Assembly (NCBI GenBank): GCA_964648485.1
Contig: CAZYOF010000002.1
Location: 62,001-126,000 of the forward strand
Direction: 5' to 3'
DNA: 64,000 nucleotides
Source: DAIOEK01 sp964648485
GTDB taxonomy: Bacteria > Chloroflexota > Anaerolineae > Anaerolineales > Anaerolineaceae
Shown: in pieces, positions 16,367 to 23,920 of the stretch
How positions within the stretch are numbered: position 1 is the stretch's first letter
Layout: the number at the start of each line of letters is the position of its first letter
The notes under the pieces: generated by a model
What the model was told of the DNA's origin: nothing
Database searches by the model: none
The model's input: the letters and a program-made list of their open reading frames with translations, nothing else
Made by a program: the position numbers and the translations under genes

Positions 16367-18517
16367 TTATCGGGATGTTTCCAGGAGGGTGGTATCAAAG
16401 CCATCCTGCCTGAGACGTTCGATGAGCATGTCCTGCATCCGGTCAAAGGGAAGGACCTGTGAACTGGTGCATACACCGGTCACATCATCCACATCGCCCA
16501 TTTCCCATGCCATTTTGGTGGTAGAAAAATCCACGTATCGATCGCAGACAACCAGCCGGAACGCGGCAAATTGGTCAAAGGCCATGTTTTCGGGTTTGTT
16601 TTTCTTTGGGCTTTTCCAGATGACGCTGTAGATGGGACGAGCAGGATCAAGTTCGCCCGAAATGATCGATACACCTTCCATCCAATCGGGAACATCGATT
16701 CCCATGTAATCGAGAAGTGTCGGCGCAATATCGAGATTTTCGGTATTGGCGCTGATTCTGACGGCGTGTTCTCCGCCGGGGAACCAGAAGATGAGGGGAA
16801 CATGCAGGTAAGCCGCACGTTTACGCGGATGGTCTGAGTAGATCACGACCACCGTATTATTTAGCCTGCCAGTGTTCTCCAGCGCGGTGAACAGGTCGCG
16901 GATGTATGTGTCGAAATCCACGATTGCATCATCATAAAAATCCACTTCAAAATCTTTTGTCTGTTCCCTGCCCTGCGAGAAAGTTGTTGAGGTGGTCTTG
17001 TAATTCGGTCCGTGTGTTCCCAGCAGGTGAACATGGATGAAGAAGGGTTGATCTCCATGGTTTACATAATCCAAGAGTTCCGGAATGCGTGAGGTGGCAT
17101 CTTTTCGCCCGGTGAGGGTATTGACTTCTTTGAAGGGGTTGGGCATGATCTGGATGAAAAAGATGTGCTTCACCCGGTCGCTGATCCGCTCCATGAGCAG
17201 ATCGAGGTTGTACTGGCTGTTTACCGGCAGGATTTTTCCGAGCCTGGTAATCAGGGGATTTGTACTCACATCTTTGCCATTAATCCGGTCAAAGCCGTTT
17301 CGCACATTTGCAAGCGAAGCGTTGGCGTAACGTTCATAGGTGATATCGATGCTGGTGTAGCCAACCTCTTTAAGAATGCCGGGCAAATGCTGGTAAGAGT
17401 CATCTCCGATTAATGCATCGGGCAGGTTGACCACCCGTGTGTTTGTAGGTAATTTTCCGGTAAACATGGAAATCAATGATCCCCAGCTGGAGCCGGTCTG
17501 GGCGTAATTGCTTTCAGCAACCAGCGCCCGATCGATGACGGTGGACATGAAGGGTGTGGTGTCGCGTTCGTACCCGTACATGGGCAGATGATCGGCGGTA
17601 ACACCATCGGAGCCGATGAGAATGATATTGGGCGTGCGGGTGGGGTTCGGCTTTGCCCGGGTTGCTCCTTCTGCACTGCGGGTAAACATCCCTGCTGCGG
17701 TGGATACGGTTCCAACAGCAAAAAGGATGATCGTGATTAGGGATGCTGTTTTAAGGGGAATGAATGTTTTTGATAGGCGGATTTTGGTGTAAGTTTTGTT
17801 TACAAAGAGAAGGAAAGCCAGCCCATACGATGCCCGGTAGATCGAATATGAATCAACAATACCAAACCCCAGCATGATATAGGTGAAGTTGTCAAAAATC
17901 AGCAAGGCTGCAGCAGCCAGAATGAGCGCCGGGATCAGACGGAAGATCAACCACACTGCTTGATGCAGTAAAGGTGTCTTAATGAGTAAAGCTGCCAGCC
18001 AGAGAAGCAGGATCAGCACAAAAACAAAGATGCTCAAAATCCAGGCGGATTGAACCAGCACACCCAGCCGTTCAGACCAGGGCAAGGCATCCATGAAAGA
18101 TTCCTTGGTTACCAGGAAGATCCATTCCTGCAGCGCCAGGACAAAAATGGACAGGTAAGCCGCCGCCAGCGCATTGAATAAACCTCCTGCCGTCATCTGA
18201 ATGCGCGGGGTAGGCGTATTCGGGATTCGCGGATCAGATGCAGAAGCATGGCGAGCGCGGATGAATGCCAAAAAGGTTTCGTACAAATTATCCGGGAAGA
18301 GGTATTCAAACAGGTTATAAAGGATCAAGCTGCCGATCAACATTGATATGACAACCAGTATTCCCCGATTGATGATGGGGATCTGCGTAAACTCTTTCCC
18401 ATCAAAGAGATTGGCAGTCAGCGGGTTTTTAAAAAACCAGATCGCGGCGGCGCAAACAAGTATGGCTGCCGCGATAAGGAGTTTTTGTTTTGTGATATGT
18501 TGTTTTAAGAAATTCAT
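16367..18517 (-). CDS. Large membrane-anchored sulfatase-fold protein
   Basis: A 716-residue membrane enzyme with six or seven helices in residues 1-275, then an external sulfatase domain. Features in order: IILIGSDGV (first Asp), HLPMYGYERDTTPFM, the probable nucleophile region TGSSWGSLISMFTGKLP, HVHLLGTHGPNY, and VVIYSDHPRKRAA. The last normally reads SDHG; here Pro follows His. The architecture fits LTA-synthase/phosphoglycerol-transferase or lipid-A-modifying transferase-like enzymes rather than soluble sulfatases, and no CxPxR formylglycine site is seen. It may decorate the surface polymer. It shares its fold but little sequence with the 13349 gene on the other side of the MFS carrier. 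Confidence 0.75.
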   Translation of the reverse strand: MNFLKQHITKQKLLIAAAILVCAAAIWFFKNPLTANLFDGKEFTQIPIINRGILVVISMLIGSLILYNLFEYLFPDNLYETFLAFIRARHASASDPRIPNTPTPRIQMTAGGLFNALAAAYLSIFVLALQEWIFLVTKESFMDALPWSERLGVLVQSAWILSIFVFVLILLLWLAALLIKTPLLHQAVWLIFRLIPALILAAAALLIFDNFTYIMLGFGIVDSYSIYRASYGLAFLLFVNKTYTKIRLSKTFIPLKTASLITIILFAVGTVSTAAGMFTRSAEGATRAKPNPTRTPNIILIGSDGVTADHLPMYGYERDTTPFMSTVIDRALVAESNYAQTGSSWGSLISMFTGKLPTNTRVVNLPDALIGDDSYQHLPGILKEVGYTSIDITYERYANASLANVRNGFDRINGKDVSTNPLITRLGKILPVNSQYNLDLLMERISDRVKHIFFIQIMPNPFKEVNTLTGRKDATSRIPELLDYVNHGDQPFFIHVHLLGTHGPNYKTTSTTFSQGREQTKDFEVDFYDDAIVDFDTYIRDLFTALENTGRLNNTVVVIYSDHPRKRAAYLHVPLIFWFPGGEHAVRISANTENLDIAPTLLDYMGIDVPDWMEGVSIISGELDPARPIYSVIWKSPKKNKPENMAFDQFAAFRLVVCDRYVDFSTTKMAWEMGDVDDVTGVCTSSQVLPFDRMQDMLIERLRQDGFDTTLLETSR

Positions 18518-18601
18518 AATGCAATTGGCGGAACATCCTCTCCGGGATGGGTGAATTGTAACACCTAACCGGTTTGAATTTTTTCACCAATTCTATTTTG
18601 A

Positions 18602-19288
18602 TTATCTGGGGCGATGTGTGCCATCGCAGAGCGGTTTATTACGCGATCTACCGCAATTACACAGGGTCACACGATTGCGGGTCTCCAAGGGCTGGCTATC
18701 CGACCTTTCTACGGGGATATTGCCGGTCAGCCATAACGGACCGTTGATGGGACCATCTTCGGTAATTTCGATGGTAACCGCAACCTGCGCAGGCAGATCG
18801 GGCTCAATAAGTTCAGGATCATCCCCCAGACTGTAGACGAATGATCCGGAGGGGCAGCGTTCCACCATGGCGGCAATATTCGAACGAACCTCGGTATCAT
18901 CTGCATCCTGCAGCATCTCAATGACACTGCGGTAACGGGTGCCGCAGAAACCGGAGTTCATGCACAACGAGGTGTCCTGTTTGACCACAATCCCATTGCC
19001 TTCATCGAATGTCACCTGACGGTCTGCGGTCAGATCTGTATCGGCTGTTTCGGTGCCATCGAAACCATTTTTCCGGTGGGTTCCATCGCAGAACGGTTTG
19101 TTTTGAGAACCACCGCAACGGCAAAGGGCGTATCCACCCTGGGTCGGCAGCACCTCTTCCACTTTCCAGGCAATCGGCTCACCGAACTCGGTTACCACCT
19201 GAGTTTTCCTGACCAGCGGAATTCCTTCATCCACCAGGTAGGGACCATTTTCTCTCACTCTGATTTTCCGGTTATTTTCATCTGCCAT
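18602..19288 (-). CDS. Iron-sulfur protein with two CDGSH motifs around a ferredoxin-like domain
   Basis: A 228-residue cytoplasmic iron-sulfur protein. An N-terminal CDGSH motif (CRCGGSQNKPFCDGTH) and a C-terminal one (CNCGRSRNKPLCDGTH) each have the three Cys and one His that bind a 2Fe-2S cluster. Between them lies a divergent ferredoxin-like (Fer4_19-type) region with CMNSGFCGTRYRS and a later RCPSGSF. So two CDGSH clusters, and perhaps a third centre, sit in one chain. Such proteins are thought to act in redox sensing or cluster transfer. GGGAGGTG precedes the start. It is a single gene, convergent with none, and its transcript probably begins in the gap to 19433. Confidence 0.85.
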   Translation of the reverse strand: MADENNRKIRVRENGPYLVDEGIPLVRKTQVVTEFGEPIAWKVEEVLPTQGGYALCRCGGSQNKPFCDGTHRKNGFDGTETADTDLTADRQVTFDEGNGIVVKQDTSLCMNSGFCGTRYRSVIEMLQDADDTEVRSNIAAMVERCPSGSFVYSLGDDPELIEPDLPAQVAVTIEITEDGPINGPLWLTGNIPVERSDSQPLETRNRVTLCNCGRSRNKPLCDGTHRPR

Positions 19289-19432
19289 TATTCACCTCCC
19301 AAAGAATCTTATATCGATTTTAGCGGATTTTTATTTTTTCGCGGAATGGATTTTTTTTATAAACAATTCATCATACTGGCATCATTCGCCGGGTACTTTC
19401 ATTGTATAATTCCATCAGATTACGGAGGTTGG

Positions 19433-20098
19433 ATGGAAATTAACTGGTACGGACATTCCTGTTTTCGGTTGTCAGAACGCGGTATGGCGAGCGTTGTGAC
19501 CGATCCTTATGATTCAAAAGTTGCCGGATACGAACCGCTTAAACTGAAGGCTGACATTGTTACAGTGAGCCATGATTCACCCGGACATAATTTTATCCAG
19601 GCAGTCAAAGGGGATCCCCGGGTCATTACCGGTGCGGGAGAATATGAAATCGGTGATGTTTTTATCACCGGCATCCAAACAGATGGCGGCGGTAAGAAGA
19701 GTGTCAACGGATTACGCAACACGTTATATGTCTTTGATTATTATGGATTAACCATCGCTCATATGGGGGATGTGGGTTATGTACCCACACAGGCAGAAGT
19801 GGAAGCCCTGGGACCTGTGCATGTGGCATTGGTGCCGGTTGGCAGTGGAGGCAGTTTAAATGCCACAAAAGCTGCTGAAGTAGTCAGCCTGCTTGAGCCG
19901 AATATCGTCATCCCCATGCATTATGCCACGAAGGACAGCCTACCTCAAAATCTGGAACCATTAAACAAGTTCACCAAAGAGATGGGGCTGACCTCCATTG
20001 AAACGTTGCCCTCATTAAAAGTCACCCTGTCATCTCTGCCGCAGGAAACGCACATCTACACCCTGGAATACGACCATGGCAAAAATGGAGCCGCCTGA
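19433..20098 (+). CDS. Metallo-beta-lactamase-fold hydrolase, UlaG-like
   Basis: A 221-residue protein of the COG2220/UlaG-like group of the metallo-beta-lactamase fold. It begins NWYGHSCFRL, characteristic of the group, and contains TVSHDSPGHN (the metal-binding HxHxDH equivalent is degenerate), MGDVGY, and PMHYATKD near the C terminus. Start 19433 follows GGAGG; the frame stays open upstream to 19076, but that part runs through the divergent CDGSH gene. UlaG relatives hydrolyse lactones or phosphodiesters; several in this group have no known substrate. The next gene overlaps by 23 bases, and mutY and pcm follow in the same direction, so this is the first gene of a probable operon. Confidence 0.8.
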   Translation: MEINWYGHSCFRLSERGMASVVTDPYDSKVAGYEPLKLKADIVTVSHDSPGHNFIQAVKGDPRVITGAGEYEIGDVFITGIQTDGGGKKSVNGLRNTLYVFDYYGLTIAHMGDVGYVPTQAEVEALGPVHVALVPVGSGGSLNATKAAEVVSLLEPNIVIPMHYATKDSLPQNLEPLNKFTKEMGLTSIETLPSLKVTLSSLPQETHIYTLEYDHGKNGAA

Positions 20099-20399
20099 GC
20101 CTGCCAAACTGATCATGACCTGGGATATCGCGGAGAACAAGGAACAGGAGTACTTTGAGTTTGTTGTTCGCGATTTTATCCCCGGGATACAGGTTCTTGG
20201 ATTTGAAATTCAGGAAGCCTGGGCAACGGCATATGGCGAAAGACCGCAGATTCAGGTAAGCGCAACCATGTCTGATGCTGAAAAGATAAGAAAGACGATG
20301 GATAGTGAAGAGTGGGTAAAGCTGTATGAACAGCTACTGGATGTCGTCGAAAATTTTGAACAAAAAATTGTTCCAGCACGGACAAGATTTCAGTTTTAA
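20076..20399 (+). CDS. Small conserved-looking protein of unknown function
   Basis: A 107-residue soluble protein that overlaps the upstream gene by 23 bases and ends 4 bases before mutY, so it is translated within the same operon. The pattern is a beta-alpha-beta-beta-alpha ferredoxin-like unit: LIMTWDI, a YFEFVVRDFIPGI helix, a strand ending WATAYG, QIQVSATM, and long C-terminal helices. That resembles NIPSNAP or antibiotic-biosynthesis-monooxygenase-like dimeric barrels, but no catalytic residues are recognisable. A second in-frame ATG at 20085 may be the true start. No function is assigned. Confidence 0.6.
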   Translation: MAKMEPPEPAKLIMTWDIAENKEQEYFEFVVRDFIPGIQVLGFEIQEAWATAYGERPQIQVSATMSDAEKIRKTMDSEEWVKLYEQLLDVVENFEQKIVPARTRFQF

Positions 20400-20403
20400 T
20401 TCC

Positions 20404-21471
20404 ATGTCTCACGCGCTGGCAGAAACGCTTCTTGATTGGTATTCTGCCAATAAACGCGACCTTCCCTGGCGAAAGACTACCGACCCGTATGCCATCTGGA
20501 TAGCGGAGGTTATGCTGCAACAAACCCGGGTGGAGAGTGTCATTCCATATTATCAACGTTGGATGACCATGTTTCCGGATGTTTCCACGCTGGCTGCAAG
20601 TAACCAGCAGGATGTGTTAAAAGTGTGGGAAGGTCTGGGCTATTATGCGCGGGCGAGGAATATCTATAAAACCGCGCAAATCATTCAGAATGAATTGAAA
20701 GGGTACTTTCCACAAGAGTATCAGTCCATTCGAAGGGTGCCGGGGCTGGGAGCCGCCAGCGCAGCGGATATCGCTTCCATTTCGTTTGGAGAGGACGTTT
20801 GCGCAGTGGATGGAAACATCCGGCGGGTTGTTTCGCGCCTGGCTGATCTCACTGATCCGCTCGGCAGTGATCCCCTGCAGAGATCTGTTGAAGAATTTGT
20901 TGAGAGACACCTTCCGCCGGGTAAAGCGGGTGATTATAACCAGGCATGGATGGATTTAGGCGCAACTATCTGCCTGCCGGGAAAACCGCTGTGTGACCGA
21001 TGTCCGCTCGTCACGTTTTGCCTTTCATTTTCGAAGAAAACCCAACTGGAGCGCCCGGTGCGAAAAGTAAAACCAGCCGTTCCGGTATATGAAGTGGCAG
21101 CCGGAATCCTGCAACGGGAAGATGGCACTGTGCTGATTACACGCCGCCCGGAAGATGGATTACTGGGCGGGATGTGGGAGTTCCCGGGTGGGAAACGGGA
21201 AGATGGAGAAGAATTATCTGCTGCGCTGCGGCGGGAATTACAGGAAGAATTGGGTATCGAGGTGGAGGTGGGGCGGATCCAAAAAACTTACCGTCACGCA
21301 TATACCCATTTCAAGGTAGTATTAACAGCGTATTATTGTGTCTATGTATCCGGTGATTTTCAAACACTGGGCGTTCAGGAATTTACCTGGTGTCAGAAAG
21401 AAGATTTATCGCGATATCCCATGGGGAAGATTGACAGGATGATTTCAAGGGAGTTGTTGAAGCATGTTTGA
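20404..21471 (+). CDS. mutY: Adenine DNA glycosylase MutY
   Basis: Base-excision repair enzyme that removes adenine mispaired with 8-oxoguanine; 355 residues. The N-terminal helix-hairpin-helix glycosylase domain has catalytic Glu35 in AEVMLQQT and Asp136 in VDGN. The hairpin reads VPGLGAASAAD, with Ala where the related endonuclease III has its lyase Lys, which fits a monofunctional glycosylase. The 4Fe-4S ligands are Cys190, 197, 200 and 206 with the family spacing C-x6-C-x2-C-x5-C. A C-terminal NUDIX-like domain (from about 225; MWEFPGGK, REL-EELG) recognises 8-oxoguanine. Start 20404 is chosen over upstream options inside the previous gene. It overlaps pcm by 8 bases. Confidence 0.95.
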   Translation: MSHALAETLLDWYSANKRDLPWRKTTDPYAIWIAEVMLQQTRVESVIPYYQRWMTMFPDVSTLAASNQQDVLKVWEGLGYYARARNIYKTAQIIQNELKGYFPQEYQSIRRVPGLGAASAADIASISFGEDVCAVDGNIRRVVSRLADLTDPLGSDPLQRSVEEFVERHLPPGKAGDYNQAWMDLGATICLPGKPLCDRCPLVTFCLSFSKKTQLERPVRKVKPAVPVYEVAAGILQREDGTVLITRRPEDGLLGGMWEFPGGKREDGEELSAALRRELQEELGIEVEVGRIQKTYRHAYTHFKVVLTAYYCVYVSGDFQTLGVQEFTWCQKEDLSRYPMGKIDRMISRELLKHV

Positions 21472-22123
21472 TAACGATCAGACCCGCAGCAACCGTGAAA
21501 GAATGGTGGATTGGCAAATAGGGCGCAGAGGGATTTTAAATCCGCGGGTGCTGGCTGCCATGCGGACAGTTCCCCGACACCTGTTTGTCGATGAAAATCT
21601 TCGGGATGAAGCCTATGCCGATCATCCGCTGCCGATCGGGCACGGTCAGACGATCTCGCAGCCTTATATTGTGGCATTGATGACTTCATTGTTGGATATC
21701 AAACCGGAGGACCATATTCTGGATGTGGGGACCGGCTGCGGATACCAGGCGGCTGTACTGGCAAGACTCTCACCGCATGTAACTTCCATCGAGTTGATAC
21801 CAGAGCTGGTGGACCTTGCCCGAAACAACCTGGTTCGGTCTGGCACCAGCGGGGTGGAAGTTGTAACCGGAGACGGCTCGCAAGGTTATCCGCAGAGAGC
21901 GCCTTATGACGCGATTCTGGTGGCTGCCTGCGCGCCGCTGGCTCCACCCCCACTTCTGGAACAACTTGCGCCGAATGGTAGAATGGTGATTCCGGTTGAA
22001 TATAATGGGGAACAGCGGTTGGAAGTGTGGCAGGTGGATGCCGCGGGAGAGGAAGCGGAATGTACCCGAGATATTGCGGTTGCATTTGTCCCCTTGCGCG
22101 GGCAGTGGGGGTATCCTGGCTAA
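21464..22123 (+). CDS. pcm: Protein-L-isoaspartate O-methyltransferase
   Basis: Repairs damaged proteins by methylating isoaspartyl residues with S-adenosylmethionine; 219 residues, cytoplasmic, close to the usual length. Key motifs: a leading MVDWQI-RRGI helix, VPRHLFV, PIGHGQTISQPYIVA (substrate loop), DVGTGCGYQAAVLA (SAM-binding motif I), then VEVVTGDGSQGYP and LAPNGRMVIPV. All match the PCMT family. It overlaps mutY by 8 bases, so damage repair of DNA and protein is co-translated here. The operon ends at a bidirectional terminator shared with rnj. Confidence 0.95.
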   Translation: MFDNDQTRSNRERMVDWQIGRRGILNPRVLAAMRTVPRHLFVDENLRDEAYADHPLPIGHGQTISQPYIVALMTSLLDIKPEDHILDVGTGCGYQAAVLARLSPHVTSIELIPELVDLARNNLVRSGTSGVEVVTGDGSQGYPQRAPYDAILVAACAPLAPPPLLEQLAPNGRMVIPVEYNGEQRLEVWQVDAAGEEAECTRDIAVAFVPLRGQWGYPG

Positions 22124-22155
22124 AAAAAATCGGTGCATTCAGCACCGAATTTTTT
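22122..22155. terminator. Bidirectional intrinsic terminator
   Basis: A 7-bp GC-containing stem (22130-22136 with 22142-22148) is flanked by A7 on the left and T6 on the right. It serves both pcm and the converging RNase J gene, whose last codons it overlaps. Confidence 0.85.
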
Positions 22156-23794
22156 ATGATTTTCCCGTGGTACAGAATACTACAGGTTTCCTACGCGTTT
22201 CAGCGTAGATATAGGATTGAATGATACGGTTAAGTTCATTTTTATCCTTAGGTCCGCTGCGCTTGATTGTATCAACCACTTTGTTCTTGAGATTTGGAAT
22301 AAAATCCGCGTTTTCTTCGAGAGAAATAAAGCCATAGGTGGTTATTTGCGGATCGCCGAGAATCTCGCCTGTGAAGCGGTCAATATTGGCATGGACTAAC
22401 ACCAGACCATCTTGAGCCAGTTCCTCGCGCTCATGCATAATGTCGTGATTGACATCTCCCACGCCGGAACCATCCACAAAGATTTCACCGGCGGGAACGC
22501 GTCCGCTCTGACGCATGCCTTTCTCGGAAATTTCAATGACCTGTCCATTCTGGATCACCTGAATGTTCTCTGCGGGGATTCCCACTTCCTGGGCAAGCCG
22601 GGCATGCTGGGTAAGCTGCCGTAATTCGCCGTGAATGGGAATAAAGAACTTTGGTCTGACCAGATGGAGCAACAGTTTCATCTCTTCCTGGCTGGCGTGT
22701 CCGGATACATGCACCGCGGCAATTTCTTCATAGATCACATGGGCGCCGCGTTCAATCAGGCGGTTTATCATGCGGTAGATAGGCTCTTCATTCCCGGGAA
22801 TCGGATGCGAGGAGAGAACGATGGTATCGCCTTCCTTGATATCGAACTGGCGATTGGTTCCCATGGAGAGTCTGCCCAGAATGGAAGACGGTTCTCCCTG
22901 TGAGCCTGTGCACATGATCACCACATCTTTATCCTTCATTCCCAGTGCCTGATCGATGGGAACCTGTACTCCATCCGGAATATCGAGATAGCCCAGTTTG
23001 GATGCCATCTTGGCATTATCAACCATGGAAGTGCCCGCAAAAGCGAGCTTTCGATTGAATTTTGCAGCTGCATTGGCTACCTGCTGCATTCTGCTTACGA
23101 GAGAGGCAAATGACACCACGATGATCCGACCGCTAGCTTCGCGAAAAACCTTACGGAAGGCTTCATCGACCACCTTTTCAGAAGGTGTCCAACCGGGTCT
23201 TTCGGCATTGGTCGAATCAGAGAGGAGAGCCAGCACACCGCGCGAAGAAAACTCTGCCAGCTTGGCATAATCTGACGGCCAGTTATCCACAGGGGTGTGA
23301 TCAAACTTATAGTCACCTGAATGGATCACCAAACCCAGCGGGGTGGTAATGCCCAGTCCGACCCCATCTGGTATGGAGTGGCAGACATGGAAAAATTCCA
23401 CTTTAAACGGTCCAAGCTGGATGGAATCTCCGGCATGCACCGTGTTCAACACCGCGCGGGATGCCAATCCATTCTTGCCGATTTTTACTTCCACCAGACC
23501 ACGTGTCAGCGGGGTGGCGTAGATAGGCGCATTCACTTCCTGAAGGAGATGGTGAATGGCGCCGGTATGATCTTCGTGTCCGTGGGTGATAATGATTCCA
23601 CGGACCCATTCTTTATGCTGGATAAGATATTCGATATCTGGAATGATATAATCGATTCCGAGCATATCATTTGATGGAAACATCAGACCGGAATCAACAA
23701 TGAGAATATTCTCCCCGTACTCATAGACGATCAAGTTCTTGCCCACTTCGCCCAATCCGCCGAGGGGGATAATTCTAAATACTTTTTCTTTCAT
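22154..23794 (-). CDS. rnj: Ribonuclease J
   Basis: Exo- and endoribonuclease of mRNA decay and rRNA maturation; 546 residues, usual family length. The N-terminal metallo-beta-lactamase domain begins PLGGLGEVGKN and carries the zinc motif HGHEDH at residues 71-76, with further ligands in FHVCHS and HSGDYKFD. The beta-CASP domain contains SDSTNAERPG, VVSFAS, CTGSQGEP, SSHPIPGNE and the C-terminal HVSGHAS-EE-KLL and PIHGE motifs, and a short C-terminal domain follows (VDGSGVGDV). Presence of RNase J fits a non-proteobacterial host. Its leader holds a 16-bp palindrome, and the terminator of the upstream gene lies 60 bases before the start. Confidence 0.95.
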   Translation of the reverse strand: MKEKVFRIIPLGGLGEVGKNLIVYEYGENILIVDSGLMFPSNDMLGIDYIIPDIEYLIQHKEWVRGIIITHGHEDHTGAIHHLLQEVNAPIYATPLTRGLVEVKIGKNGLASRAVLNTVHAGDSIQLGPFKVEFFHVCHSIPDGVGLGITTPLGLVIHSGDYKFDHTPVDNWPSDYAKLAEFSSRGVLALLSDSTNAERPGWTPSEKVVDEAFRKVFREASGRIIVVSFASLVSRMQQVANAAAKFNRKLAFAGTSMVDNAKMASKLGYLDIPDGVQVPIDQALGMKDKDVVIMCTGSQGEPSSILGRLSMGTNRQFDIKEGDTIVLSSHPIPGNEEPIYRMINRLIERGAHVIYEEIAAVHVSGHASQEEMKLLLHLVRPKFFIPIHGELRQLTQHARLAQEVGIPAENIQVIQNGQVIEISEKGMRQSGRVPAGEIFVDGSGVGDVNHDIMHEREELAQDGLVLVHANIDRFTGEILGDPQITTYGFISLEENADFIPNLKNKVVDTIKRSGPKDKNELNRIIQSYIYAETRRKPVVFCTTGKS

Positions 23795-23821
23795 TAATAC
23801 TAACCTTTACTACTTTCTAAA

Positions 23822-23837
23822 CATTCCAATTGGAATG
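23822..23837. promoter_or_regulatory. Perfect 16-bp palindrome upstream of the RNase J gene
   Basis: CATTCCAATTGGAATG is fully self-complementary and lies 28 bases before the rnj start, in its probable promoter or leader. It could be an operator or an mRNA hairpin used for autoregulation. Confidence 0.45.
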
Positions 23838-23853
23838 CAGGATTCTAAGAAAT

Positions 23854-23878
23854 GATGCGCAGAAGTCTTCTGCGCATC
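23854..23878 (-). terminator. Intrinsic terminator of the glycosidase-like gene
   Basis: A perfect 11-bp stem (23854-23864 with 23868-23878) with three-base loop lies 43 bases beyond the minus-strand stop at 23921 and is followed on that strand by ATTTCTT. Confidence 0.7.
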
Positions 23879-23920
23879 GGAATTGTATCATGCCGGTGTG
23901 TATTCGTCAAAATGCTGGAA

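Noticed and set aside
19076..19432. N-terminal extension of the UlaG-like hydrolase
   Set aside because: The upstream codons run antisense through the CDGSH gene and the promoter region, and a good ribosome site precedes ATG 19433.
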